From: Rapana venosa
Lineage: Eukaryota; Mollusca; Gastropoda; Neogastropoda; Muricidae
Direction: 5' to 3'
NCBI GenBank assembly: GCA_028751875.1
Contig: CM054143.1
Span: 67,851,194 to 67,915,193 of the forward strand
DNA: 64,000 nucleotides
Shown: positions 44,346-53,000 of the stretch, one piece after another
Position numbering within the stretch: position 1 is the first letter of the stretch
Layout: every line of letters starts with the position of its first letter
The notes under the pieces: model-generated
The model's database searches: none
What the model saw: only the letters and a program-made list of their open reading frames with translations
Told to the model about the DNA's origin: nothing
Made by a program: the position numbers and the translations under genes

Positions 44346-45985
44346 TAGATAAGTATCTAAGTCTGTGGGGTGAAGAAGTATCTAGTCTGTGGGATGAAGA
44401 AGTATCTAGTCTGTGGGGTGAAGAAGTATCTAGTCTGTGGGGTGAAGAAGTATCTAGTCTGTGGGGTGAAGAAGTATCTAGTCTGTGGGGTGAAGAAGTA
44501 TCTAGTCTGCGGGGTGAAGAAGTATCTAGTCTGGGGTGAAGAAGTATCTAGTCTGTGGGGTGAAGAAGTATCTAGTCTGGGGTGAAGAAGTATCTAGTCT
44601 GTGGGGTGAAGAAGTATCTAGTCTGTGTGGGGTGAAGAAGTATCTAGTCTGTGGGGTGAAGAAGTATCTAGTCTGTGGGGTGAAGAAGTATCTAGTCTGT
44701 GTGGGGTGAAGAAGTATCTAGTCTGTGGGGTGAGAAGTATCTAGTCTGTGTGGGGTGAAGAAGTATCTAGTCTGGGTGATATTAGTCTGTGGGGTGAAGA
44801 AGTATCTAGTCTGTGGGGTGAAGAAGTATCTAGTCTGTGGGGTGAAGAAGTATCTAGTCTGTGTGGGGTGAAGAAGTATCTAGTCTGTGGGGTGAAGAAG
44901 TATCTAGTCTGTGGGGTGAAGAAGTATCTAGTCTGTGTGGGGTGAAGAAGTATCTAGTTTGTGTGGGGTGAAGAAGTATCTAGTCTGGGGTGAAGAAGTA
45001 TTAGTCTGGGTGAAGAAGTATCTAGTCTGTGTGGGGTGAAGAAGTATCTAGTCTGTGTGGGGTGAAGAAGTATCTAGTCTGGGGTGAAGAAGTATCTAGT
45101 CTGGGGTGAAGAAGTATCTAGTCTGTGGGGTGAAGAAGTATCTAGTCTGTGGGGTGAAGAAGTATCTAGTCTGGGGTGAAGAAGTATCTAGTCTGTGTGG
45201 GGTGAAGAAGTATCTAGTCTGTGTGGGGTGAAGAAGTATCTAGTCTGGGGTGAAGAAGTATCTAGTCTGTTGGGTGAAGAAGTATCTAGTCTGTGGGGGG
45301 TGAAGAAGTATCTAGTCTGTGTGGGGTGAAGAAGTATCTAGTCTGTGGGGTGAAGAAGTATCTAGTCTGTGGGGTGAAGAAGTATCTAGTCTGTGGGGGG
45401 TGAAGAAGTATCTAGTCTGTGTGGGGTGAAGAAGTATCTAGTCTGTGGGGTGAAGAAGTATCTAGTCTGTGTGGGGTGAAGAAGTATCTAGTCTGTGTGG
45501 GGTGAAGAAGTATCTAGTCTGTGGGGTGAAGAAGTATCTAGTCTGTGGGGTGAAGAAGTCTGTGGGGTGAAGAAGTATCTAGTCTGTGGGGTGAAGAAGT
45601 ATCTAGTCTGGGGTGAAGAAGTATCTAGTCTGTGTGGGGTGAAGAAGTATCTAGTCTGTGTGGGGTGAAGAAGTATCTAGTCTGTGGGGTGAAGAAGTAT
45701 CTAGTCTGTGTGGGGTGAAGAAGTATCTAGTCTGTGTGGGGTGAAGAAGTATCTAGTCTGTGTGGGGTGAAGAAGTATCTAGTCTGTGTGTGGTGAAGAA
45801 GTATCTAGTCTGGGGTGAAGAAGTATCTAGTCTGTGGGGTGAAGAAGTATCTAGTCTGTGTGGGGTGAAGAAGTATCTAGTCTGTGGGGTGAAGAAGTAT
45901 CTAGTCTGGGGTGAAGAAGTATCTAGTCTGTGTGGGGTGAAGAAGTATCTAGTCTGGGGTGAAGAAGTATCTAGTCTGGGGTGAA
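44346..45985 (+). repeat. 22/24/26-bp minisatellite
   Basis: About 65-70 copies of ggggtgaagaagtatctagt with one, two or three TG dinucleotides in the linker c(TG)1-3, giving 22-, 24- and 26-bp units. Short open frames such as LWGEEVSS arise from the 24-bp form and are not genes. Confidence 0.95.
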
Positions 45986-46831
45986 GGCAGAGATGATAAT
46001 TATGTCACTGAATCAGTGTTATGTAATGAAAGCAACACATGCGTGAAGCCACATGTGCATTGAAATGGCATGGTTTTGTGTTTGTTTTTATCTTTGTCTT
46101 TGTTTATCTGCAGTGGTAATAAAGTTTCATCTATATTTAAAACTGTACAAAAAATGCTTTTATTGCTTTTCTTTTGTATTGGTTTCTTAAAATTTGTTAA
46201 ATATCAGCAAAATGTTGCTTTTTTGTTGTTGGTTGTTTACCAATTTAGTTATTTGCTTCAATCAAATAAACACATATATTTAAATCAGAAGTTAAGAAAA
46301 TTGGACCATAATTTACATGACATTGCCACTGTGGCATTTGCAAGCCATCCATTGCCCAGTTCAGAAGTCGGCACTTGTTGTCTCAGCATGCCTGTGTTTT
46401 CATGCACACACGTGGCGGCACAGCTGGACAGGGGGAGAAAACTCAGGCCGCACATATGGGGTAGAAAGAGTGAATAGAAATCAAAATGATCATCTTCAGA
46501 AAAAAGTGCAGATGCTTGAAATGAAAAGCCTATCAGTGTCACTTTGATTAGAATAAATGTTGGCCTTTCTTACCCAACAAGGTGCTCTGAATGACAGGAG
46601 AAAGCAGTGACACTAATTGAAGTCTTTGACTAGAAATCTTTTTTTTTTTAAATAAGTTTTTTAAATCACAATAATTGTACTGTGCATTGTTTCCGAAGAA
46701 CTGTTGTTTAATTAAAGTGCTTGGAAGGCCTTTGCTAGTGGTTGGCCGGGCCTTGCTGTTCAGTCCTGACTGCTCTCAGAGCGGAGCTGCTGGCCGGACT
46801 CCTGACCTTGACGGTGTAGTCTGATGTGCAG
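45986..46831. other. TRAPPC8 intron 3' part, unassigned
   Basis: AT-rich, apparently single-copy sequence up to the acceptor tgatgtgcag at 46831. A T-run lies at 46640. No further feature recognised. Confidence 0.5.
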
Positions 46832-46939
46832 CTGACGTCGCGCAAGGGCATCCACCGCTCCATCTTCAGCGCCACACGCAAGTGGTTCGGCAGCAACAAG
46901 CCAAGTGGGCCCATCCCTGCCTCCCAGAACACCACCGTC
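46832..46939 (+). CDS. TRAPPC8: TRAPPC8 exon, conserved region 2
   Basis: Encodes LTSRKGIHRSIFSATRKWFG followed by a Ser/Pro-rich run ending QNTTV. The motif SRKG...RSxFSATxKWF is diagnostic of TRAPPC8 and directly follows the LxDQ of the previous exon, with both junctions in phase 0. The 3' end is uncertain: GT dinucleotides at 46937, 46940 and 46946 all fall on codon boundaries, and gtgtca after 46939 or gtactg after 46945 are the likelier donors. A (CT)n tract follows within 30 bases. Confidence 0.88.
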
Positions 46940-46960
46940 GTGTCAGTACTGGGCTTTGTA

Positions 46961-46964
<4 letters not shown>

Positions 46965-47024
<60 letters not shown>
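46965..47024. repeat. (CT)n microsatellite
   Basis: About 28 uninterrupted CT dinucleotides followed by ctgt repeats, 25 bases inside the intron. Confidence 0.97.
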
Positions 47025-47027
<3 letters not shown>

Positions 47028-47040
47028 GTCTGTCTGTCTT

Positions 47041-47185
47041 CAAGTCAAAGTCAAGTCAAAAAAATTTTAATCATCCCATGAAGGTCAATTACAATACTGA
47101 CAGGCAGATTGATATGTATAATTATCTCAAAAGACACAAGAAAGATACATTTCAAATTGGTATTAACATTCCAAGATTTTTTTAA
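47041..47185 (+). repeat. Dispersed repeat S5, copy 1
   Basis: Reads atcatcccatgaaggtcaat, caatactgacaggca and gacacaagaaagatacattt. The reverse complement of 49177-49310 matches along its length, so the two form an inverted pair about 2 kb apart. Confidence 0.75.
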
Positions 47186-47261
47186 AATGTGTATCTGGCT
47201 GTCTGTGCAGCTGTTGGCTGTCTGCCTATCTTTCTAGCTGTCTAGCTGATCAGCTGTCTGG

Positions 47262-47380
47262 CTATGTAATGTTTGGCTGTCTGGCTATGTAATGTTTGGC
47301 TGTCTGGCTATGTAATGTTTGGCTGTCTGGCTATGTAATGTTTGGCTGTCTGGCTATGTAATGTTTGGCTGTCTGGTTGA
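47262..47380. repeat. 23-bp minisatellite
   Basis: Five copies of ggctgtctggctatgtaatg plus ttt. Confidence 0.9.
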
Positions 47381-47402
47381 CCTGCTGTGAGCTGTTTTCA
47401 GC

Positions 47403-47512
47403 TTGATGTGGTGTGATGTGATGTGGTGTGATGTGATGTGGTGTGTGTGTGGTGTGATGGTGTGGTGTGACGTGATGTTGGTGTGATGTGATGTGATGTG
47501 GTGTGATGTGTG
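47403..47512. repeat. GTGATGTGATGTG-type short tandem repeat
   Basis: Irregular five- and ten-base repeats of gtgat and gtggt. Confidence 0.85.
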
Positions 47513-47894
47513 AGAACACTTGGGTATGTGTGGGCCTGTGTGCACAGCCATGCGTCCTTTTCTGGACGATGTGCATGCATTGCTGGGTAGGTGGTTACAG
47601 TTGCTCATTGTCATTAATGAAAAGAAAAAGTATAAGAGAGCTGTTTGTTCTTGTTTACCTTCCCCATATGTCGCCTTGTTTTTTGACAGGCCATACCTCC
47701 TGGGTTTTTGAGAAGTTACAAACCCTTTACCATACCTCCTGGGTGTACAGCCACCCATGGTTTTAGAGTAGTAGGCATTATAAGTGTATATGTCTATCTA
47801 GTCAGTGGTCTTTATAACATTGTATTCATACATTGGTGTGTGTGTGCGTGCGCACATGCATGTGTAAATGCGTGCATGCATAAATAATAAGTTT

Positions 47895-49003
47895 AAATGT
47901 CTTTGAGATAAAAGTAGGAGTGCACCAAGGATCCGCATTGAGCCCTCTGCTCTTTATCCTCGTCATGAATGAAATTTCCAAGGAAGTGGAGAGGCCAGAA
48001 GAGATCTGGGAACTGCTGTATGCTGATGACTTAGTACTGGTAGCTGAGAACAGTGATGACGCTACTCAAAGATTTGGCAATTGGAAACAGAGATTAGAAC
48101 GCAGAGGAATGAAGGTAAATGTTGACAAGACCAAAGCAATGACAGTTGGAAAAGACTGCAGAACACATAGAGAGCAAGGCAAATATCTGTGTGGTGTCTG
48201 CCACAAAGGTGTAGGGAACAATTCGATCAAATGCTCCAAATGTCAATATTGGTGTCACAAAAGATGCTCAAAGCTCAAAAGTCTGGAGAAGGAGGACGGA
48301 GTATTTGTCTGCCCCAGTTGTATGAGTAAGAAGGGTGAAGACAATACCGATGCAGGAAAGGAGGAGCTAGAATTTGAACAAGGGAAGATAGAAGTGGTAG
48401 ACAAATTCTGCTACCTGGGAGAGATGATGAGCTGCGAAGCAAAATCTGAGTTAGCTGTCAGAACCAGGATTGCAAGTGCTTGGAAGAAATGGAAAGAATT
48501 GGCAAGTCTGCTCGGAAATCAGAAAATCCCACTGGAGAGACGCTGCCTGATATATAAGGCCTGCATAAGACCTGTTCTCCTGTATGGTTCGGAGACATGG
48601 GTTTTCACAAAAACGGTTGAACGTTTGTTGAAGAGCTGTGAAAACAGAATGCTACGCTACATGACAAAGATCAAATGGGAAGACAGGATCACGAATGAAG
48701 AACTATGGAGAATGTGCAAAGTTGATGATCTGAAGTCTGTAGCTAGTAGCAATAGACTGCGCTGGTTTGGGCACGTTCAACGGAAAGCAGACCACCACAT
48801 CATAAAAAGAGCAATGAACTTCGTAGTGGGTGGACAGAGACTAAAGGGAAGACCTAGCATGACCTGGGCTGCCTGTATTGCAGATGATCTTAGATAAAGG
48901 GGCATAAATAAGGAGGAAACTCAAAACAGAGAGAGATGGAGAAGGCTCATCAATGTCAAACCTCCCCTGGGAGAAACATGACAAAAAAGGAAGAAGAAGA
49001 AAT
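47895..49003 (+). mobile_element. Non-LTR element, family C, 5'-truncated copy 1
   Basis: Starts inside the RT and ends in a (GAA)n tail. The flanks aaatgtcttt occur at both ends (about 47892 and 49000), giving a probable 10-bp target-site duplication. It contains one open frame (47920-48897, listed separately). A second copy of the family is at 58.6-62.54 kb. Confidence 0.88.
47920..48897 (+). CDS. Family C RT C-terminal half with internal PHD-like finger
   Basis: An open frame of 325 codons starting in the HQGSALSPLLFIL box, with LLYADDLVLV as the intact catalytic box. About residues 85-135 hold a Cys/His-rich module, CGVCHKGVG, KCSKCQYWCHKRC and FVCPSC, spaced like a C4HC3 PHD finger, between the palm and the thumb. 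The rest has FCYLGEMMSCEAKSELAVR, LYGSETWVFTKTVERLL, RWFGHVQRKADHHIIKRAM and a final ADDLR before the stop. No frameshift breaks it, so it is the best-preserved RT piece in the window, but the 5' half is missing, so it cannot be a functional element. Comparable fingers have been seen in RT proteins of other invertebrates. Confidence 0.88.
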   Translation: MHQGSALSPLLFILVMNEISKEVERPEEIWELLYADDLVLVAENSDDATQRFGNWKQRLERRGMKVNVDKTKAMTVGKDCRTHREQGKYLCGVCHKGVGNNSIKCSKCQYWCHKRCSKLKSLEKEDGVFVCPSCMSKKGEDNTDAGKEELEFEQGKIEVVDKFCYLGEMMSCEAKSELAVRTRIASAWKKWKELASLLGNQKIPLERRCLIYKACIRPVLLYGSETWVFTKTVERLLKSCENRMLRYMTKIKWEDRITNEELWRMCKVDDLKSVASSNRLRWFGHVQRKADHHIIKRAMNFVVGGQRLKGRPSMTWAACIADDLR

Positions 49004-49176
49004 GTCTTTTCTAGTCAATGGTTTTTAAAACATTGTACTCCTACATTGTACTCTTACATTGGTGTCTATGTCTGTGTGTGTTAGTGTGTGATTGTGTGTG
49101 TGTCTGCACATGCACGTGCGTACATGTGTGTGTGTATGTGCATGCATACATTTGCGTGTGTTTTTTATATGTTTTA

Positions 49177-49310
49177 TTTGAAGTTATCTTGGAATGTTTA
49201 AAACCAATATGAAATGTAGTTTTCTTGTGTCTTTCGAGATTATGATATGTATCAGTGTGCCTGTCAGTATTGCAATTGCCCTTCATGGGATGATTACAGT
49301 GTTTTTGACT
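49177..49310 (-). repeat. Dispersed repeat S5, copy 2
   Basis: The reverse complement of this segment matches 47041-47185 (aatactgacaggca, atgaagggcaattg). It is in the opposite orientation, with family C copy 1 between them. Confidence 0.75.
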
Positions 49311-49514
49311 GGATTTGTTTTAGCACACCTGCCGAGGCAAGATTCTGGGGTCTAGTGGACATTGGAAACAAATTTAGCTCCACTTCATTGCAAACATGCT
49401 TAGATAGATATATGTATATATAGATTGTTGCTGTCTTATGAAATAATGACAATATGGTAGTTCCCAGTTATTATATGTGCCTGACAGGTAAAGGGAGACA
49501 ACTTTTGGATATGA

Positions 49515-49749
49515 AGACAAATAGATGATACTGGTTTCCATATCAGCTACATAAATGAAGTTTATAGTTGTTGACTTTAGAAAGTTATTTGTAGCCAACA
49601 CTAGATTGTGTTGCTGACAATAGATAGTATTAGTTTCAGTATTAGCAACACCTGGTATTATTATGTTTGCTGACACTAGGTGATATGTATCAGTTATAAT
49701 TTCAATTATTATGTTTGGGGATACTAGATGATATTGGTTTCTGTATCAG
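49515..49749 (+). repeat. Degenerate tandem duplication of the 3' splice region
   Basis: The acceptor region agatgatattggtttctgta tcag ctacac at 49735-49757 recurs at about 49522-49552 as agatgatactggtttccata tcag ctacat. Weaker copies sit near 49625-49660 and 49675-49700. The unit length is irregular (about 55-75 bp). Confidence 0.65.
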
Positions 49750-49759
49750 CTACACAAAG

Positions 49760-49900
49760 GATGCTCCAGAGCTGCAGCTCCGTCGTCTGGGAGACCTGGC
49801 ATTCCTGTTCCAAATGTACGAGTTTGCCTACAACACCTATCACGCTGCCAAAAAGGACTTTAACAACGACCACGCTTGGCTTCATTTTGCTGGGGCGTTG
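49760..49900 (+). CDS. TRAPPC8: TRAPPC8 exon, conserved region 3
   Basis: Encodes DAPELQLRRLGDLAFL, then FQMYEFAYNTYHAAKKDF and NDHAWLHFAGAL, a stretch diagnostic of TRAPPC8 (APELQxRxxxDLxFLxxxYxxAYxxYHxAKKDF). It ends TTG before gtgagtagg in phase 0. The start is placed at GAT (49760) because the previous exon ends in phase 0 and the frame has no stop. The stronger-looking acceptor tatcag at 49749 would put the exon out of phase with the previous donor. This is the segment that forms the helical hairpin array in the protein. Confidence 0.9.
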
Positions 49901-50021
49901 GTGAGTAGGGGAATGGCAATGTCTGGTCACTTTTCCATCCAGGTGGTTTTGTCTGTGTTGTGTACTTTGTCTAAACTTAATTAATGTTAGCAAGTAACTG
50001 TTATTATGTTGTTAACCAGGG

Positions 50022-50072
50022 GACGGGATAGCTCAGTAGTCAGAGCACTCACTTTCCCAAGTCGGTACTTAG
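50022..50072 (+). repeat. tRNA-derived SINE head fragment
   Basis: ggatagctcagtagtcagag resembles a tRNA 5' end with an A box. No B box follows, because the 25-bp array starts at 50073. A SINE-like body with a B box occurs on its own at 52.17 kb. Confidence 0.5.
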
Positions 50073-51170
50073 AATTATTCCTGTCAGTTAGAATTATTGT
50101 TCCTGTCAGTTGTTAGAATTATTGTTCCTGTCATTTGTTAGAATTAATGTTCCTGTCAGTTGTCAGAATTATTGTTCCTGTCAGTTGTCAGAATTATTGT
50201 TCCTGTCAGTTGTTAGAATTGTTGTTCCTGTCAGTTGTTAGAATTGTTGTTCCTGTCAGTTGTTAGAATTGTTGTTCCTGTCAGTTGTTAGAATTGTTGT
50301 TCCTGTCAGTTGTTAGAATTGTTGTTCCTGTCAGTTGTTAGAATTGTTCCTGTCAGTTGTTAGAATTGTTGTTCCTGTCAGTTGTTAGAATTGTTGTTTC
50401 TGTCAGTTGTTAGAATTATTGTTCCTGTCAGTTGTTAGAATTATTGTTCCTGTCAGTTGTTAGAATTGTTGTTCCTGTCAGTTGTTAGAATTATTGTTCC
50501 TGTCAGTTGTTAGAATTATTGTTCCTGTCAGTTGTTAGAATTGTTCCTGTCATTTGTTAGAATTGTTCCTGTCATTTGTTAGAATTGTTGTTCCTGTCAG
50601 TTGTTAGAATTGTTCCTGTCAGTTGTTAGAATTATTGTTCCTGTCAGTTGTTAGAATTATTGTTCCTGTCAGTAGTTAGAATTATTCCTGCCAGTTGTTA
50701 GAATTATTCCTGTCAGTTGTTAGAATTATTGTTCCTGTCAGTTAGAATTATTCCTGACAGTTGTTAGAATTGTTGTTCCTGTCAGTTGTTAGAATTAATG
50801 TTCCTGTCAGTTGTTAGAATTAATGTTCCTGTCAGTAGTTAGAATTATTCCTGTCAGTTGTTAGAATTATTCCTGTCAGTTGTTAGAATTATTCCTGACA
50901 GTTGCTAGAATTGTTGTTCCTGTCAGTTGTTAGAATTGTTGTTCCTGTCAGTTGTTAGAATTATTGTTCCTGTCAGTTGTTAGAATTGTTGTTCCTGTCA
51001 GTTGTTAGAATTGTTGTTCCTGTCAGTTGTTAGAATTGTTGTTCCTGTCAGTTGTTAGAATTGTTGTTCCTGTCAGTTGTTCTGTCAGTTGTTAGAATTA
51101 TTGTTCCTATCAGTTATAATTGTTCCTGTTAGAATTGTTCCTGTCAGTTGTTAGAATTATTCATGTCAGT
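50073..51170 (+). repeat. 22/25-bp minisatellite
   Basis: About 44 copies of ttgttcctgtcagttgttag plus aa, in 25-bp and 22-bp forms, with diverged copies reading ttattcctg. Located in the intron between the exons at 49760 and 51806. Confidence 0.93.
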
Positions 51171-51520
51171 TGTTAGAATTGCTGCCTGTGCCACAGAGAG
51201 TAAACTATAAGATCAGTACCCTCTGTTACAAATGTCTCCACAAAACAGCACCTTCCTACCTCTGTGAATGTCTTAACCTGTACACTCCTTCTCGTTCCCT
51301 CCGCTCTGCTGCAGATACCTTGTGCTTACAAATACCTAGATTCAGCCAATCCACTGTTGGCCGTCGCTCTTTCTCTATTTCTGGTCCATCAGCCTGGAAT
51401 GATCTCCCTCTCTCCCTTCGCCTTAAGCCTACTTATGACACTTTTAAATCCAGCTCAAGTTGCTAGAGTTATTTCTCACATTTGGAATTATTCCTCTCAG
51501 TGTGCACAGAACCTTTGTGC
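51170..51520 (+). pseudogene. CR1/L2-like RT C-terminal fragment
   Basis: The frame 51170-51466 encodes LPVPQRVNYKISTLCYKCL, then APSYLCECLNLYTPSR, LRSAADTLCLQIPR, GRRSFSISGPSAWNDLP and TYDTFKSS. This is the conserved end region found downstream of the RT in CR1/L2-type elements. It starts directly at the end of the 25-bp array. It is only a 3' remnant. Confidence 0.8.
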
Positions 51521-51805
51521 ATAAAAAAATTAGTGCTCAGATTACCAGTTGATAAGAGAATGTGTGTGTAAGCTTGTGAATCCAGTGAAAATAAAAATCA
51601 TGATATTTCATTGCAGTTTAAGTATGCTGGGAAAAGTAAGCACATAATTAACAGTTTCAAATATTTAAGAATTGACTTCAGTGAGAGTGGTACTGATAAT
51701 ATTTTAAGTCAGTTGCTGTTAGGTGTATTATCCTGTTAAAAGTGTTTGTAATCCTTCATACCCCAAATGATTGAAAGGAGTTAAATCTTGTGTGTGTGTG
51801 TGCAG

Positions 51806-51909
51806 GAGATGGCGAGTATTGCAGTGTTCATGCAAGGGTCCAGCAGTCAGCGTGTTTACCCACATCACTACATGGAGACTGCCATCAGCACCTACCTCAC
51901 ATCTTGCAG
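51806..51909 (+). CDS. TRAPPC8: TRAPPC8 exon, conserved region 4
   Basis: Begins GAG ATG GCG after tgtgtgcag (phase 0) and encodes EMASIAVFMQGSSSQRVY then PHHYMETAISTYLTSC. This matches TRAPPC8 just after the GAL of the previous exon, with the family pattern GALEMA...YPxHYMxTAIxTY. It ends in phase 2 with AG before gtaatg, and the next exon supplies the last base of an arginine codon. A minisatellite starts at this donor. Confidence 0.92.
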
Positions 51910-52119
51910 GTAATGCCTTCACTGGCTGAGGGCCTGAACTGGTTGATGCAGGTAATGCCTTCACTGGCTGAGGGCCTGAACTGCTTGATGCAGGTAATGC
52001 CTTCACTGGCTGAGGGCCTGAACTGCTTGATGCAGGTAATGCCTTCACTGGCTGAGAGCCTGAACTGGTTGATGCAGGTAATGCCTTCACTGGCTGAGAG
52101 CCTGAACTGGTTGATGCAG
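51910..52119 (+). repeat. 42-bp minisatellite starting at a 5' splice site
   Basis: Five copies of a 42-bp unit that starts gtaatgccttcactggctga and ends gttgatgcag. Unit one begins at the GT of the donor at 51909/51910, and each unit also ends in CAG before the next gtaatg. All five copies are open in one frame (PSLAEGLNWLMQVM). Confidence 0.9.
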
Positions 52120-52170
52120 GTACAGACAGCTTGGAGACAGAGTCAGCCTCCTTTCCCATCATGGACTGAA

Positions 52171-52320
52171 TGAACATTGCGCTCGCAATCTGACGACCCG
52201 GGTTCGATTCCCATTAAAGGGGATATTTTTCTCTGGAGTAAACATCAGTGCAGACTCCACTCTCCCCAAAAGTCCTTTGGATGAGAACTATAAACCGAGG
52301 CCCCGTGTGCGAATGCTACC
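52171..52320 (+). repeat. tRNA-derived SINE
   Basis: Contains cccgggttcgattcccatta, a B-box-like string, then tcctttggatgagaactata and aaccgaggccccgtgtg, a body I recognise as common in molluscan SINEs. The A box end is missing. It is followed by the RT remnant at 52.32 kb without a clear A-rich tail. Confidence 0.6.
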
Positions 52321-52683
52321 AAAGAATACAGATTGGAACCATACTTAGTAAACTATGAAAACAAAACTCATAAGAAGACATATTGTAAATTTCGCACAAG
52401 CTGTCACAATTTAATGATAGAGAAAGGGAGACACCAAAATATATCCAGAGAGGACAGAAAATGTAGACACTGTAACAAAATTGAAGATGAATTTCATTTA
52501 CTTGATGAATGCATTTTATATGATGAACTCAGAAATAATTTGTTATTAAAAATCAAAACGAAAGACAAAGAACGCAAAAACTGTGTACATAAATTAAGTG
52601 ACATAATCACAGTTGATATATATCAAGCAGATATCATCAGATATGTGTATGAGTGTTTTGAAAAGAGAGAAAAAGAGAAGTAA
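52318..52683 (+). pseudogene. Non-LTR RT C-terminal fragment with Cys/His box
   Basis: An open frame of about 116 codons with NLMIEKGRH, KCRHCNKIEDEFHLLDEC and LSDIITVDIYQADIIRYVYE. The spacing CxxC...HxxxxC is the zinc-binding box at the end of several non-LTR RT proteins, such as those annotated as ORF2 of CR1- or L1-type elements. It ends at a stop at 52681, with a (GAATCT)n-type 3' end near 52795-52818. It is 5'-truncated. Confidence 0.72.
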
Positions 52684-52814
52684 AATACAACATGTTTTTA
52701 GTGTACATCACTTTTAGCCAAAATAGATAATAATTATAGTTGATGTTTTTGTTGTGTCAAATAAGTCTACATGATTTAAATGGCAATAAAATATTCTGAA
52801 TCTTCTGAATCTGA

Positions 52815-53000
52815 ATCTCAGAATATCTTACACACATGTCAAATCCTGTTCCGCTTTTCATAAGAGTAGGCCATTGTGTGCCGGTGGGAACAGATGACAA
52901 AATTGACAAAACCGCATACACACGGGTACTGGGTGTAAAAAAGCATGTAAGTGCTTATTCCATTATCCTCAATATAAAACAATAGCATAGAATAAAGTCA
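52815..53000 (+). repeat. SINE-like repeat S1, copy 5
   Basis: Contains aagagtaggccattgtgtgc, acagatgacaaaattgacaa, ccgcatacacacggg and gtgcttattccattatcctc, in + orientation with an A-rich tail near 52990. Confidence 0.85.

Noticed and set aside
46735..47043. Minus-strand ORF of 102 codons
   Set aside because: It overlaps a TRAPPC8 exon on the other strand and starts in the (CT)n tract.
47354..47758. ORF of 134 codons with HTSHHITSHH repeats
   Set aside because: Translation of the gtgat/gtggt tandem repeat.
49750..49759. Acceptor tatcag at 49749 as the start of the TRAPPC8 exon
   Set aside because: It would leave the exon out of phase with the previous donor, which lies in phase 0 at each possible GT. 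Kept as an alternative only.
50022..50072. Complete tRNA gene
   Set aside because: Only an A-box-like head is present, with no B box, anticodon arm or acceptor pairing. More likely a SINE fragment.
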